From: Corynebacterium sp. 13CS0277
GTDB taxonomy: Bacteria; Actinomycetota; Actinomycetes; Mycobacteriales; Mycobacteriaceae
DNA: 64,000 bases
Direction of reading: 5' to 3'
NCBI RefSeq assembly: GCF_002994655.1
Contig: NZ_PPDL01000008.1
Location: forward strand, 1 to 64,000
A program made the translations under genes and the position numbers. The notes under the pieces are model-generated. The model was not told the DNA's origin. It searched no databases and saw only the letters and a program-made list of their open reading frames with translations. This document shows, in pieces, positions 47,423 to 56,000 of the stretch; the stretch's first letter is position 1; each line of letters starts with the position of its first letter.

Positions 47423-47546
47423 ACAAGGAAGGTGAAGGAAGAGAGAAGGAGAAGAACGAGAAAGGAAATAGAAGAAAGAACAGGAGTGCGCGCCCTGGAC
47501 GGACCAGGCCATGCTGCGGGCGCACGGTGGGGCTGCAGAGCTCCTG
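47423..47546 (-). terminator. Hairpin plus pyrimidine tract between binding protein and permease
   Basis: On the minus strand a nested hairpin (CAGGAG/CTCCTG base, GGGCGCA/TGCGC-x-CCC, CCTGGTCCG-x-CCAGG) at 47481-47546 is followed by about 55 nt of almost pure pyrimidine (TTCTTTCTTCTATTTCC and on). It starts 23 bp past the binding protein stop. It should end most transcripts there and let few reach the permease, as in other ABC operons where the binding protein is made in excess. Confidence 0.6.
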
Positions 47547-47568
47547 CACCCCTTCTTATGCGATTACC

Positions 47569-49119
47569 CTAATTGGTGCGGTGGGTGTCCCGCACGATGA
47601 GGGTGCGCTCGAAGGGATCGAAGCTCACGCCCTCCACGCCGTCGTAGGCGATGAGCGAGTACTCGTGCGCCAGCGGAATCACCGCGTTGCGGCCCACGAT
47701 CTCCGCGCCGATGGCGGCCGCAGAACGGAAGCGGTCCTCCATGTCGGACTTCTCCGCGGCGGCCGCGATCTGGGCGTCGATGTCGGCGTCGCAGAACTGG
47801 CTCAGGTTGTAGGAGCCCTCACAGCTGTAGTCGCTCTGCAGGAAGCTCACCGGGTCGGCCGCACCCAGCTGGTAGTTGCGGGAACCGATGACCGCATCGA
47901 ACTCGCCGTCCAGCAGGGCCTTCTCAATCGAGTTGTAGTCGGAGACCCGCACGGTGACCTCAAAGCCGGCGCTGCGGAGCTGGTCGGCCACCAGGGAGGC
48001 CACCTCCCCGAGCTCGGGGCGCTCCACCCAGGTCGCGAGCACGATCGGCTCCGCCCCGAGCGCTGCCGCATCCGCGGCACCCTCAGTCGTGTTGTGGGAA
48101 CCAGCGCCCTTCGCCCACGCCGTGTCCGGCACGAACAGCGAGCCCTCGGCCACGCCCGCGTGGCCCTCGTAGACGGCGTCGACGATCTCCTTCGGGCTGA
48201 TCGCCTTCGCGGCGGCCGCGCGGACGGATTCCTTCGCGAACGCCCCCTTGGCGGTGTTGAGGTGGAGGTACACACCACGGGGAATCGGCGTGGACTCGAG
48301 TTCGACGTCGCCGAGGCTGGACAGCTGCGCGATCGGCACCGCCTGCGCCAGGTTGACCTCCCCGCCGCGCAGGGCGTTGGTGCGGGCCCCACCGTCGGTG
48401 AGGAAGTCGACGTTGAGCGTCGTGATCTCCGGGGCGCCGCCCCAGTAGTCGGCGAAGGCTTCCGCCGTCGCCTTCGAAGTGCTCACCGAGGTCAACGTGT
48501 ACGGGCCGGTGGCGTGGCCGACGACGTCCGGGGTGCTGGGGTCCGCCTCGTAGGCCGCGGCCGAGAGGATCACCGTGCCGGCGTCGGCGAAACGCTGCAC
48601 GAGCACCGGGTCGTCGACCTCGCTGGTGACGGTGACGGTGTTGCCGTCCGCGGCGAAGGTCAGCTGCTTCTTCCCCAGGCCCTTCGGGCGGGAGGCCGCA
48701 TCAAAAGCGGCCTGCAGGCTGCGCACCACGGCCTCGCCCGTCATGGGGGTGCCGTCCTGGAACTTCACGCCCTCGCGGAGGGTGAACACGGCGGTCTTCC
48801 CATCGGGGCGCTCCACCGACTCGGCCAACCACGGGGTGGCCACACCATCGCTATCGAGGCGCACCAGGGTCTCCGCGACGCCCATGCGGGTGGACAGCAG
48901 CGCGTCGTCACTAAACGGCGACAGCGACGCCACGGGCTCGAAGGGCAGCGCGATGGCGGCCGCCCCCTGCGGCGCATCCGCGCCGCCGCCCTCGCCGGCG
49001 CAGGCCGTCACGCCGAGCACCAGCGCCGGGGTCACCGCCGCGGCGAGCGCCCAGCGCGCCACCCGCGGCAGCGCGCGGGAACGAGGGGCAGAAGAACGAA
49101 AAAGAGAAGAATTCTTCAC
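47569..49119 (-). CDS. ABC transporter substrate-binding lipoprotein, SBP family 5
   Basis: A 516-residue lipoprotein. A basic, hydrophobic signal peptide ends at lipobox GVTAC (Cys40). The mature protein follows the SBP_bac_5 (DppA/OppA/NikA) pattern: LSTRMGVAETLVRLDSDG, TLREGVKFQDGTPMTGEAV, GPYTLTSVS and RAAAAKAISPKEIVDAV. This family binds peptides, nickel or metal chelates; the ligand is not predictable by eye. Start GTG 49119; the ribosome-binding site is weak. Upstream lies a 344-bp gap after the MFS gene, so it may have its own promoter as well as read-through from the riboswitch-controlled genes. Confidence 0.92.
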   Translation of the reverse strand: MKNSSLFRSSAPRSRALPRVARWALAAAVTPALVLGVTACAGEGGGADAPQGAAAIALPFEPVASLSPFSDDALLSTRMGVAETLVRLDSDGVATPWLAESVERPDGKTAVFTLREGVKFQDGTPMTGEAVVRSLQAAFDAASRPKGLGKKQLTFAADGNTVTVTSEVDDPVLVQRFADAGTVILSAAAYEADPSTPDVVGHATGPYTLTSVSTSKATAEAFADYWGGAPEITTLNVDFLTDGGARTNALRGGEVNLAQAVPIAQLSSLGDVELESTPIPRGVYLHLNTAKGAFAKESVRAAAAKAISPKEIVDAVYEGHAGVAEGSLFVPDTAWAKGAGSHNTTEGAADAAALGAEPIVLATWVERPELGEVASLVADQLRSAGFEVTVRVSDYNSIEKALLDGEFDAVIGSRNYQLGAADPVSFLQSDYSCEGSYNLSQFCDADIDAQIAAAAEKSDMEDRFRSAAAIGAEIVGRNAVIPLAHEYSLIAYDGVEGVSFDPFERTLIVRDTHRTN

Positions 49120-49463
49120 GAGGAGATCACTTTTCTAGGAAATGCGGCCGGGAACACTCACTCCCACACCAACGCCCACGTTGATGCGCGTCACACTGGG
49201 TGTTGCGCGGAGGGGTATGGGCGGGGTGAGCTGCACGGATACGGCCGCTACTTTTTCAACGAAATTCAATAAAAGGGCGGGAGCGAAAACATTCACGCCC
49301 GCCACGCGTGCAGGGCGCGCACGACGACCACAAAGGCACATCCGCGCGCAACGTACACACATTTACCATAAATCAACGCTTGTGGAAGAACTTTCCAGCA
49401 AGGGGGTACGCGACGGGGGTACACGCCCCGGGGCGCGTGCCCCGGGGCGTGGTCCAGATGCGC
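49120..49463. other. Gap between MFS and binding-protein genes, possible internal promoter
   Basis: 344 bp, AT-richer than its flanks. On the minus strand TATGGT (49365-49370) is a possible -10 element with no good -35. No B12 box is present here. Confidence 0.4.
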
Positions 49464-50924
49464 TCAGGCGCGCTCGTGTGCCCGCGCGCCCCGCGCGATG
49501 AGCGGCAACGCCACCGCCGAGGCCCCCATGAGCACGGTGAGCACCAGCCACGGCCACACCGCCGCAGGGCCCGTGACTTCCGCGCCGTCCAGCAGCGCGC
49601 CGATCACCAGGGAACTCAACAGCACCGCGAGACCACCGAAAGAATTGAGGAACCCGAAATAGCTGCCCAGGTTCTTCTCCCCCGCCACCACGCCGACAAG
49701 GTCGCGGGACATCGGCACCGCAATCATCTGCCCCGTGTGCAGGCACACCAGCATCACCAACGCCGGCACCAGCGCCAGCACACCCTCCGGGTGGAACCAC
49801 ACACTGGCGACGCCGACGACCAGAAAACCCAGGGCCTGCAGGCCGAAGCCCACACACACCGACCGGGTCTTGCCCATCGCACGTGCCAGGCGCGACATCG
49901 GCATCTGCAGCGTCAAAATCAACACCGAGCTGAAAACAAACATCCAGCCCAAGGCATCCGCCGACCCCGTCGCCCGGCGCAGCTCCGTCGGCAGGGACAG
50001 ATACTGCTGGTTGTAGGCCATCAGCCCCGTCGAGTACGCGATCGCAAACAGGATAAACACCTTGTTACGCAGCACCTCGCCGAAGCCCTTGAGCACACTG
50101 TCCTGATGCTCCGTGACGACCGGCGGCACCACCAGCAGGTGGGAGACAAACAACAGGGCGAAAATGCCGGCCGCCACAAAACACGTCACCGGGAAACCCT
50201 GGTCGATGAGCGCCGCACCCACCAGTGGGCCTGTGAGCGCACCCACCCGGGAGAAAAACGCGTCCATCGCGAACAATTCGCTGCGCGGCATTCCGCCGGC
50301 TTTCTCCACCTCGCGGCCCGTCGCCGCGAACGCGGCCTCCGCCGCCGGGGAGAACAACGCCGCCGCGAAACCGATGAGCACCACCGACACCATGAGCATC
50401 GGCAGCGTCGTCGACAACCCGGCGAGCACAAACCCCGCCACACGGATCGCCACGCCGACCAACAGCACCGGCTTCACGCCAAAGCGATCCGCCAAACCGC
50501 CGCCGACGAAGAACAATCCCTGCTGGGAAAACGTCCGCAGACCCAGCACGAAACCGACCATGGCGCCGGTGGCCGCCAAGGAATCGGTCATGTAATTCGC
50601 CAGGAATGGCACCACGAGATAAAAACCGACGTTGAACATCAGCTGGGTGACCAGCAGCAGCTGGATCTCCCGGGGCAGGGTGCGGAATCCCGCCACATCG
50701 TGCGTGAGCGCTGCCCACAGCCCCTGGGCGCGGCGGCGGGGCCGGGCGCGGTCCTGTGAGCGGTCGCGGGTGCAATCACCCCCGGGGTAGGCCTGGTGGT
50801 GCGGGCACGGCTGGCTAACTGCCGCCCCATTGGGGTCGCACTGCAGGCACTCCCCATCCAGGGGACGCGTGGACTCCCCCGCCGGGCACTGGGGGTGGTT
50901 GTCGTGGGTGTGCTGTGTACTCAT
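49464..50924 (-). CDS. MFS transporter with a His/Cys-rich N-terminal tail
   Basis: A 486-residue protein with a 12-helix major facilitator core (about 85-480). MFS motif A is seen as GLADRFGVKPVLLVG. The first 55 residues are cytosolic and unusual: His5, 7, 10, 42, 43 and Cys13, 26, 29, 40, 51 within THDNHPQC, GECLQC and QPCPHH, a likely metal-binding tail. MFS proteins near metal or metallophore importers often act as exporters. It overlaps the upstream ATPase by 4 bp (ATGA), so it is coupled to the riboswitch-controlled transcript. Transport direction and substrate are inferred, not shown. Confidence 0.87.
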   Translation of the reverse strand: MSTQHTHDNHPQCPAGESTRPLDGECLQCDPNGAAVSQPCPHHQAYPGGDCTRDRSQDRARPRRRAQGLWAALTHDVAGFRTLPREIQLLLVTQLMFNVGFYLVVPFLANYMTDSLAATGAMVGFVLGLRTFSQQGLFFVGGGLADRFGVKPVLLVGVAIRVAGFVLAGLSTTLPMLMVSVVLIGFAAALFSPAAEAAFAATGREVEKAGGMPRSELFAMDAFFSRVGALTGPLVGAALIDQGFPVTCFVAAGIFALLFVSHLLVVPPVVTEHQDSVLKGFGEVLRNKVFILFAIAYSTGLMAYNQQYLSLPTELRRATGSADALGWMFVFSSVLILTLQMPMSRLARAMGKTRSVCVGFGLQALGFLVVGVASVWFHPEGVLALVPALVMLVCLHTGQMIAVPMSRDLVGVVAGEKNLGSYFGFLNSFGGLAVLLSSLVIGALLDGAEVTGPAAVWPWLVLTVLMGASAVALPLIARGARAHERA

Positions 50925-51640
50925 GCGCCCAGCACCTCCACGGCGCGCAGCATCACCGCGCGCGCAGGCGACATGCCGTCACTGGGGACCAGCAGGTCCC
51001 CTGCGGGGCCGGTCTCCACCACCCGGCCGGAATCGAACAACACCCACTGCTCGCAGGTACTGCGCGCAGCCTGCAGATCATGGGTGATGAGCACCAGGGC
51101 GGCATGCTGCTCGCGGAACAACTCCAACGCCACATCTCGCGTCGCCCCATCCAGGGCACTGATCGCCTCGTCGGCGAACACCACCTCCGGGGCGCCCACG
51201 AGGGCGCGGGCAATGCCGACACGCTGACGCTGCCCGCCGGACAATTCCTGCGGGCGACGCTGCACCACATCCGCCGGCAAACCCAGCCGCGCCACCAGGT
51301 CGGAGATCTCACCTGCGGCAGCCCGGGCGGCCGCGCGGCCCTGCCGAATCACCAGCGGCTCGGCGATGATGTCACGCACCGTCATCCGCGGGTTGAGGCT
51401 GGCGTCAATATCCTGCGGGATGAAAGAGAAACTCTCCGCGGGGCGCGCCTGGCCCGCACTCGGAGCAAGCGCGCCCATGAGCAGCCGCATCGTCGTCGTT
51501 TTCCCCGCACCACTGCGGCCCACCAGCGCGAGCCGCTCGCCGGCCCGCAGGGCCAGGGTGACGTCCTCCACGCGGCCGGGCACGGTGGCGTGCTCCAGGG
51601 AGGCCACCACGCGCGGGGTCTTGGCCTGGTCGCTGGTCAC
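50921..51640 (-). CDS. ABC transporter ATP-binding protein (DppF/NikE type)
   Basis: A 239-residue ATPase. Walker A GRSGAGKTT (about 41-49), a Q-loop in FIPQDIDASLNPRMTV, signature LSGGQRQRVGIARAL, Walker B VVFADEAISALD and H-loop VLITHDLQAA are all present. The SLNP segment is typical of peptide/nickel importer ATPases. It starts with GTG directly after the TAA of the preceding ATPase and ends overlapping the MFS start. Confidence 0.93.
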   Translation of the reverse strand: MTSDQAKTPRVVASLEHATVPGRVEDVTLALRAGERLALVGRSGAGKTTTMRLLMGALAPSAGQARPAESFSFIPQDIDASLNPRMTVRDIIAEPLVIRQGRAAARAAAGEISDLVARLGLPADVVQRRPQELSGGQRQRVGIARALVGAPEVVFADEAISALDGATRDVALELFREQHAALVLITHDLQAARSTCEQWVLFDSGRVVETGPAGDLLVPSDGMSPARAVMLRAVEVLGA

Positions 51641-52369
51641 TTAGGCCACCTCCTCGGCGGCTTGGGTCCGCTCGTGTTCCTCCCAGGTGCGCAGCACCGC
51701 CCGATACACGCCCGCCTGTGCGCTCGGCTCGAGGGAGATGACGTGGTCACACAGGTAGGCCATCGCGGGGACGTGGTGGGACAGGAACAACAGGGTGGAG
51801 CCTTCACTGACTGCTGCCAAGGTGTCCAGCACCTCCACGATGGCAACACTATCCAGCGCGGAGGTCACCTCGTCGGCAATGAGCATCTGCGGGTGGCTGG
51901 CCACCGCGAACGCGATGGCGGCGCGCTGCCGCTGCCCGCCGGACAGCTGCAACGGGAAACGGTGGTGCAGGTCGGTGGGCAGCCCCACCGCGCCCAACAC
52001 CGCCGGGTCCCCCACGAGGGCGACCTGCTCGTCGACCCGCATCAGCGGGTTGAGGGCACCGAAAGAATCCTGGGCGATATAGCCCACCCGGGCATCCGCG
52101 CCCGCCACCGCCCCGGAGATCTCGCCGGTGACGGTGGCCTCCGGGGGCAGAAAACCCCCGATGAGGGCCGCCAGGGTGGACTTGCCGGAGCCACTCGGCC
52201 CCATGACCGCCACCCGGGCACCGACCGGAATCACCACATCATCGACGTCGATGCCCACCTCCCCAGCCCTGCTGGGATAGCGCACACGCACGTTGTTCAG
52301 TACCACGGCATCCGCCGGGGCTGCGGCCGCAGCGGCCGCCTCATTCGTGACCATTGGGGTCCGGGTCAT
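51641..52369 (-). CDS. ABC transporter ATP-binding protein (DppD/NikD type)
   Basis: A 242-residue ATPase and first gene after the cobalamin riboswitch. Walker A GPSGSGKST (about 57-65), YIAQDSFGALNPLMRV, signature LSGGQRQRAAIAFAV, Walker B MLIADEVTSALD and LLFLSHHVPAMA are present. It pairs with the next ATPase to power the fused permease. ATG 52369 has only a weak purine stretch upstream, which fits control of initiation or read-through by the leader. Confidence 0.93.
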   Translation of the reverse strand: MTRTPMVTNEAAAAAAAPADAVVLNNVRVRYPSRAGEVGIDVDDVVIPVGARVAVMGPSGSGKSTLAALIGGFLPPEATVTGEISGAVAGADARVGYIAQDSFGALNPLMRVDEQVALVGDPAVLGAVGLPTDLHHRFPLQLSGGQRQRAAIAFAVASHPQMLIADEVTSALDSVAIVEVLDTLAAVSEGSTLLFLSHHVPAMAYLCDHVISLEPSAQAGVYRAVLRTWEEHERTQAAEEVA

Positions 52370-52404
52370 CTTTCACACACACTTCTGTGGGTCGTTTGGC
52401 CAAC

Positions 52405-52434
52405 AAAGGGGGAGGCCACCGCCAGGCGGGCCCC
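52405..52434 (-). terminator. Candidate expression-platform hairpin of the riboswitch
   Basis: On the minus strand GGGGCCCGCC folds on GGCGGTGGCCTCCCC, followed by CTTTG, about 35 nt before the first ATPase gene and 60 nt after the B12 box. It could be the regulated terminator. The T-tract is short. Confidence 0.45.
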
Positions 52435-52489
52435 AAAACACTCGTGAGACTCGCCGAAGCAGGCACCAGGACGTGCACAGGCCTCGTCG

Positions 52490-52720
52490 TGACAGCGGTG
52501 CAGGTCTCCTGGCTTCAACCCCGCCCACGTCCACCAGCCCGCACCCCGGCACGCGGGGGCACAACGCCCTGACACGCTCCAGGTGTGGCACCGAAAGCTT
52601 CCTTTTCTCTCGCGCCCCACGATGCCTTCCCAGGGGTTGCTCCCCCAGTGACATCTGCTGCCCCGCGGCAACCACAGCTGTGGCACAACGCGGCCGAGGA
52701 CCACATGGTCTGCCCACCCC
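52490..52720 (-). promoter_or_regulatory. Cobalamin riboswitch (B12 element)
   Basis: On the minus strand GAAGCCAGGAGACCTGC (52500-52516) is a near-perfect B12 box, the conserved 3' part of cobalamin riboswitches. Upstream, GATG-TCACTGGGG and CCCCTGGGAAGG-CATC (about 52622-52654) form the usual P6-like arm with CACTG and TGGGAAG. About 105 nt separate the two modules, more than usual, and I could not align the remaining core (GGTG-AA-CC region) with confidence, so the 5' end is approximate. When cobalamin binds, such elements reduce expression of downstream uptake or synthesis genes, here the ABC/MFS operon. Confidence 0.75.
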
Positions 52721-53037
52721 GAGGTGGCGGTGTGTACGACACACACGGTGGTGGCAGGAGGTCCAAAGCGACCCGCAGCGCACGCGGCACCTGCGGGGCA
52801 GTGGGACGCATCAGGCGGTGCCGATGCGGTGCGCACACCACGCACAGTAACCACCCCCACGGACGTGGAGAGGAGAAGAACTGTGCAGGTGAGGCGCAGT
52901 GCTGGTGGCGGGCGGCGTCATACAGTGGCGAGGACCGCTCCCGGAGTCGCACCGGGATTCCCTAGACGCACACGCCGTCACGCAAACTCCCCCACAGCAT
53001 AGTGCACGGCCCGAAACCAGCCCCCGGGTGCCCCGGG
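52721..53037. other. Upstream part of the riboswitch leader and promoter region
   Basis: About 315 bp between the riboswitch and the GNAT gene. TGCGGGTC (minus strand, 52770-52777) could pair with GACCTGCA of the B12 box and so mark a more distant 5' boundary of the riboswitch. No gene is supported. Confidence 0.3.
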
Positions 53038-53604
53038 TTAGCGCACCTCGCGGTCGCGCTGCCAGGGGCGCAGATCAATGCGCATCCGCACCCGCTCACC
53101 ATCACGGTCAATGTACTCGCCACCGCAGGCGGCGAACATCCGCTGCGAGGCCACATTATCCGGGTCCATCGTCGCCAACAGCTCGTCCTCCGCCACGAGC
53201 TGCGCCGCAATCGGCAACAGCAGCCGCAGCGCCGTCACGCCCACACCGCGGCCGCGGTAGTCGCGGTGCACGAAATAGCCGACGTGCCCGCCGTTGCGCT
53301 CCAAGGTGTCGGTGAGCTCGTGCCGCAACTTCAACCGTGCAACGACCTTCTTTGCCGGGGAGTCGTAGTTCTCCCAGAGGAAAAAGTTCGTCTGCGGCAC
53401 ATGCCCCGCCGCAAGGTCCTCCCCGCGGGCCTCAGCCTCCCACTGCGGGGCGACCCGGCCGAGAAACTCATCCAGGCCCACACCCGCCTCGGGGTGGAGG
53501 AAACCGTTTTCCTCCGCGGGCACATCCTGCAAGAAACGCCACACGCGGTGCACATCGCTCGGCGAGAATTTCACCAACGACCAAGTCGAATCAACAGCAT
53601 CCAT
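53038..53604 (-). CDS. GNAT family N-acetyltransferase
   Basis: A 188-residue protein. The acetyl-CoA loop is YRGRGVG at 116-122, after the beta4 strand GHVGYFVH. The C-terminal NVASQRMFAACGGEYI matches the GNAT motif B. The substrate is unknown; similarity to ElaA/RimI-like small-molecule acetyltransferases is general only. ATG 53604 has GGAGG 5 nt upstream and is preferred over upstream in-frame starts. It stands alone between the ABC operon leader and ndk. Confidence 0.85.
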   Translation of the reverse strand: MDAVDSTWSLVKFSPSDVHRVWRFLQDVPAEENGFLHPEAGVGLDEFLGRVAPQWEAEARGEDLAAGHVPQTNFFLWENYDSPAKKVVARLKLRHELTDTLERNGGHVGYFVHRDYRGRGVGVTALRLLLPIAAQLVAEDELLATMDPDNVASQRMFAACGGEYIDRDGERVRMRIDLRPWQRDREVR

Positions 53605-53770
53605 GACAACCTCCAGCGTATGGACGAAAGCGAGCACCACCATGCGGTCTGTCCGACTCACGCGCACCCACTGTGCGTGAGGAAAAAACCAGGTAGCACC
53701 CACAGTCTAGCAGCGAGTGTGAAATACGCCGCATGGGTCAGTGGCGGCGCTACCTGGGGGCAGACACGAC

Positions 53771-53810
53771 AAAAGCCCCAGGGGTGTCCTCACGGACACA
53801 GCCCAGGGCC
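53771..53810 (-). terminator. ndk terminator
   Basis: GTGTCC/GGACAC with flanking GGG/CCC and GCCC/GGGGC pairing around a GTGA loop, followed by TTTTGTCGT on the minus strand, 28 bp past the ndk stop. Confidence 0.8.
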
Positions 53811-53837
53811 AGGATGCGGCACCCGCCGCAGCACCTC

Positions 53838-54248
53838 TTAGAGGTTCGGGAACCAGATGCCGATCTCACGCTCAGCGGACTCGGGCGAGTCGGAGCCGTG
53901 GACGACATTGTTGTTGACCTCGAGAGCGAAGTCGCCGCGGATGGTGCCCGGGGTGGCCTTCGCGACCGGGTCGGTGCCGCCGGCCAGCTGACGCCACGCC
54001 TCGATTGCACGGGGGCCTTCCACCACGCCAGCGATCAGCGGCGCGGAGGTGATGAACTCCACCAGCTCGCCGAAGAAGGGCTTGTCTGCGTGCTCCGCGT
54101 AGTGCGCCTTCGCGGTCTCCTCGGTCGCGACGCGCAGGTCGAGGGCCACCAGCTTGAGGCCCTTGCGCTCGATGCGGGAAATCACTTCGCCCACGATGCC
54201 TCGTGCGACGCCGTCCGGCTTGATCAGGATGAGAGTACGTTCAGTCAT
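53838..54248 (-). CDS. ndk: Nucleoside diphosphate kinase
   Basis: A 136-residue enzyme that balances NTP and dNTP pools by phosphate exchange through an active-site His. [16 protein letters not shown] at the N-terminus and [17 protein letters not shown] with the catalytic His (about residue 117) identify it. ATG 54248 carries AGGAT upstream, which is also part of a -10-like TAGGAT. ndk and folC-DUF4233 are near each other in most mycolata; here an orphan gene lies between. Confidence 0.98.
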   Translation of the reverse strand: MTERTLILIKPDGVARGIVGEVISRIERKGLKLVALDLRVATEETAKAHYAEHADKPFFGELVEFITSAPLIAGVVEGPRAIEAWRQLAGGTDPVAKATPGTIRGDFALEVNNNVVHGSDSPESAEREIGIWFPNL

Positions 54249-54255
54249 GCGGAAC

Positions 54256-54261
54256 ATCCTA
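54256..54261 (-). promoter_or_regulatory. Possible -10 of a leaderless ndk transcript
   Basis: TAGGAT on the minus strand, 7 nt before the ATG. The alternative reading is a ribosome-binding site, AGGA. Confidence 0.35.
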
Positions 54262-54505
54262 CAGTGTCTGTTTTCACCCGCAGCCACGTACCCCCACGGG
54301 GGTAACCACGCGCCCGTGCCGACGCCCACCCACCTGTCCGTATCGCCTCGCCACACGCACCAGGGTGCTCCACGCCTGCCGTGAGTGTTGACGATCCGCT
54401 CCTCGACTGCCGTGGGGACATCGTGCGGGGAGCCCGCAGCTGCCGTGATTGGGGGCGATGAGCGCGCCCCGCGCCACCGTTGACGTCCCCTCCGCACGAC
54501 GACCA

Positions 54506-54547
54506 CGACCCCACGCATGCGCAGTTCGACCCCACCCATGCGCCGTT
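54506..54547. repeat. 21-bp tandem direct repeat
   Basis: Two adjoining 21-bp copies (54506-54526 and 54527-54547) of CGACCCCAC-S-CATGCGC-M-GTT differ at two positions. Each unit holds GCATGC-like sequence, and the period equals two helical turns. It lies between ndk and the acidic orphan gene, about 80 bp upstream of the latter's promoter. Confidence 0.7.
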
Positions 54548-54624
54548 TTTGTGGGTGTGGAAACTCCGCTTGACGCCGCGTGGCCGGAGATGATCCGAAA
54601 CGAATGGGCTGGTTGAGGGGCTTT

Positions 54625-54651
54625 TTGACATACCACCCACCGACCTATGCT
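54625..54651 (+). promoter_or_regulatory. Possible promoter of the acidic orphan gene
   Basis: A perfect TTGACA (54625-54630) and TATGCT (54646-54651), spaced by 15 bp, shorter than the ideal 17. The leader would be about 145 nt. The 555-bp gap 54249-54803 also holds the tandem repeat and no gene. Confidence 0.45.
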
Positions 54652-54803
54652 TCGCAGCGCATGCGGTCCCTGTGGACAACCTTCCTGGGCTTTTGCAGCT
54701 CCCCTGGTCGAGGTGCGCGCATCCGGCTTGACTAGCTGTCACCACAGCACGCCGGGGCGACACCCCGCCCCACTCGACCACCACGGAAAGGTTGGTACCC
54801 ACC

Positions 54804-56000
54804 ATGTCCACCGCCACCACCACCCGGCCCCGCGCCACTATGTCGGCGCGCACCCGCCGCGCCCACGGCCCGGCCGCCTACCGCGGTCAGAGCGCCTCGC
54901 CCGCGGGCGCGCCCTCGACGTCGTGCACCCACACCGGCAGCACCCGCGCGGTGCCCGGGATGTGGAGCCGGCTGCGGAACGCCCGCGCCGCCCACGCCGA
55001 ACTCACCGCGCCGACGCCGACCCAGGTGCCCATCACCCTCGATGCGCAGCAGCGCTACGGCCTGCTGCAGGCGCTGAAGAAGACCGCCCGCCAGCGGGGA
55101 CGCACCCCCGGCCGCCGGTGGGCGGGCCCCCAGGCCTGGTGGCTGCCGGCACCCGCGCAGCGGTTCCAGCGGCTGCGTTTCGCCACGAACCGCTGCCGCC
55201 ACCGCGACACCTCCGGACTGGTGGCCAATGCTTTCGCCCCGCCCTATGTCTTCCCCGGCCGCGCGGAGCTCACCCCGCAGCGCCGGTTCTTTCGCTACGG
55301 CACCAGGGGGTGGGCGGGCACGTACCTGCTGAACCGGGTGCACGAGCACGCCTTCGAGCTGAACACCGAGGTATTCCTGATGGAGGTGCTCGACCACGTG
55401 ACGCGCTGCGCCGAGGCCTTGAGTTTCCTGGTGCCCGGGGACGACGAAGAGCTCGAGGCCCAGATCGACGTCCTGCGCCGCATGCTGCCCCTCGACGGCG
55501 ACGGCGGTGAAGAAGAGTGGGACGAAGAGGACGACTGGGGCGACCTCGCGGCGGAGGCCGACACCCACCGGGGCACAGAGGACGCGGCCGGCTGGGTCAC
55601 CGACTGGGCGGCCACCGTCTACGGCGACGGGCGCGCACCGCTCCTCGACGAGGACGATGAGGACTGGGATGAAGACGACGAGGATTGGGAGGAGGAGTTC
55701 GACGAGGAGCTGGAGGACGACGATGACGATACGGTCTCGGACGCCGCGTTCGCCCTGGTGCTGCAGCGCGTCCTCGCCGAAACGCGCCTCAACTCCCTCC
55801 GCCTGAGCCGACAGCTGCGCCCCGTCCTCGGGGACCGCGCCAAGGTCTTCGCGCGGCGCCAGCTCCTGGAGCCGTGCCCCTGCCCGCAGCACACCCTGCA
55901 GGCGCTGACGCACACGCCGGAGGACTACTACAGCTGGAGGTTCCTGCTCAACGCCCTCGGGTTCGACGCGACCCGCCGCGCACACGCGAGGATCCGATGA
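54804..56000 (+). CDS. Protein of unknown function with a highly acidic segment
   Basis: A 398-residue protein I do not recognise. The first 60 residues are basic and Thr/Arg/Ala-rich with no signal peptide; 75-215 look folded (aromatic, Arg-rich WWLPAPAQRFQRLRFATNRC; a cysteine is near 130). Residues about 230-330 are strongly acidic, including a DEDDEDWDEDDEDWEEE run. A basic C-terminal domain with a CPCPQH motif closes it. Start ATG 54804 was preferred to TTG 54792 because of the distance to GGAAAGG. Not operonic; upstream there is a tandem repeat. Confidence 0.6.
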   Translation: MSTATTTRPRATMSARTRRAHGPAAYRGQSASPAGAPSTSCTHTGSTRAVPGMWSRLRNARAAHAELTAPTPTQVPITLDAQQRYGLLQALKKTARQRGRTPGRRWAGPQAWWLPAPAQRFQRLRFATNRCRHRDTSGLVANAFAPPYVFPGRAELTPQRRFFRYGTRGWAGTYLLNRVHEHAFELNTEVFLMEVLDHVTRCAEALSFLVPGDDEELEAQIDVLRRMLPLDGDGGEEEWDEEDDWGDLAAEADTHRGTEDAAGWVTDWAATVYGDGRAPLLDEDDEDWDEDDEDWEEEFDEELEDDDDDTVSDAAFALVLQRVLAETRLNSLRLSRQLRPVLGDRAKVFARRQLLEPCPCPQHTLQALTHTPEDYYSWRFLLNALGFDATRRAHARIR

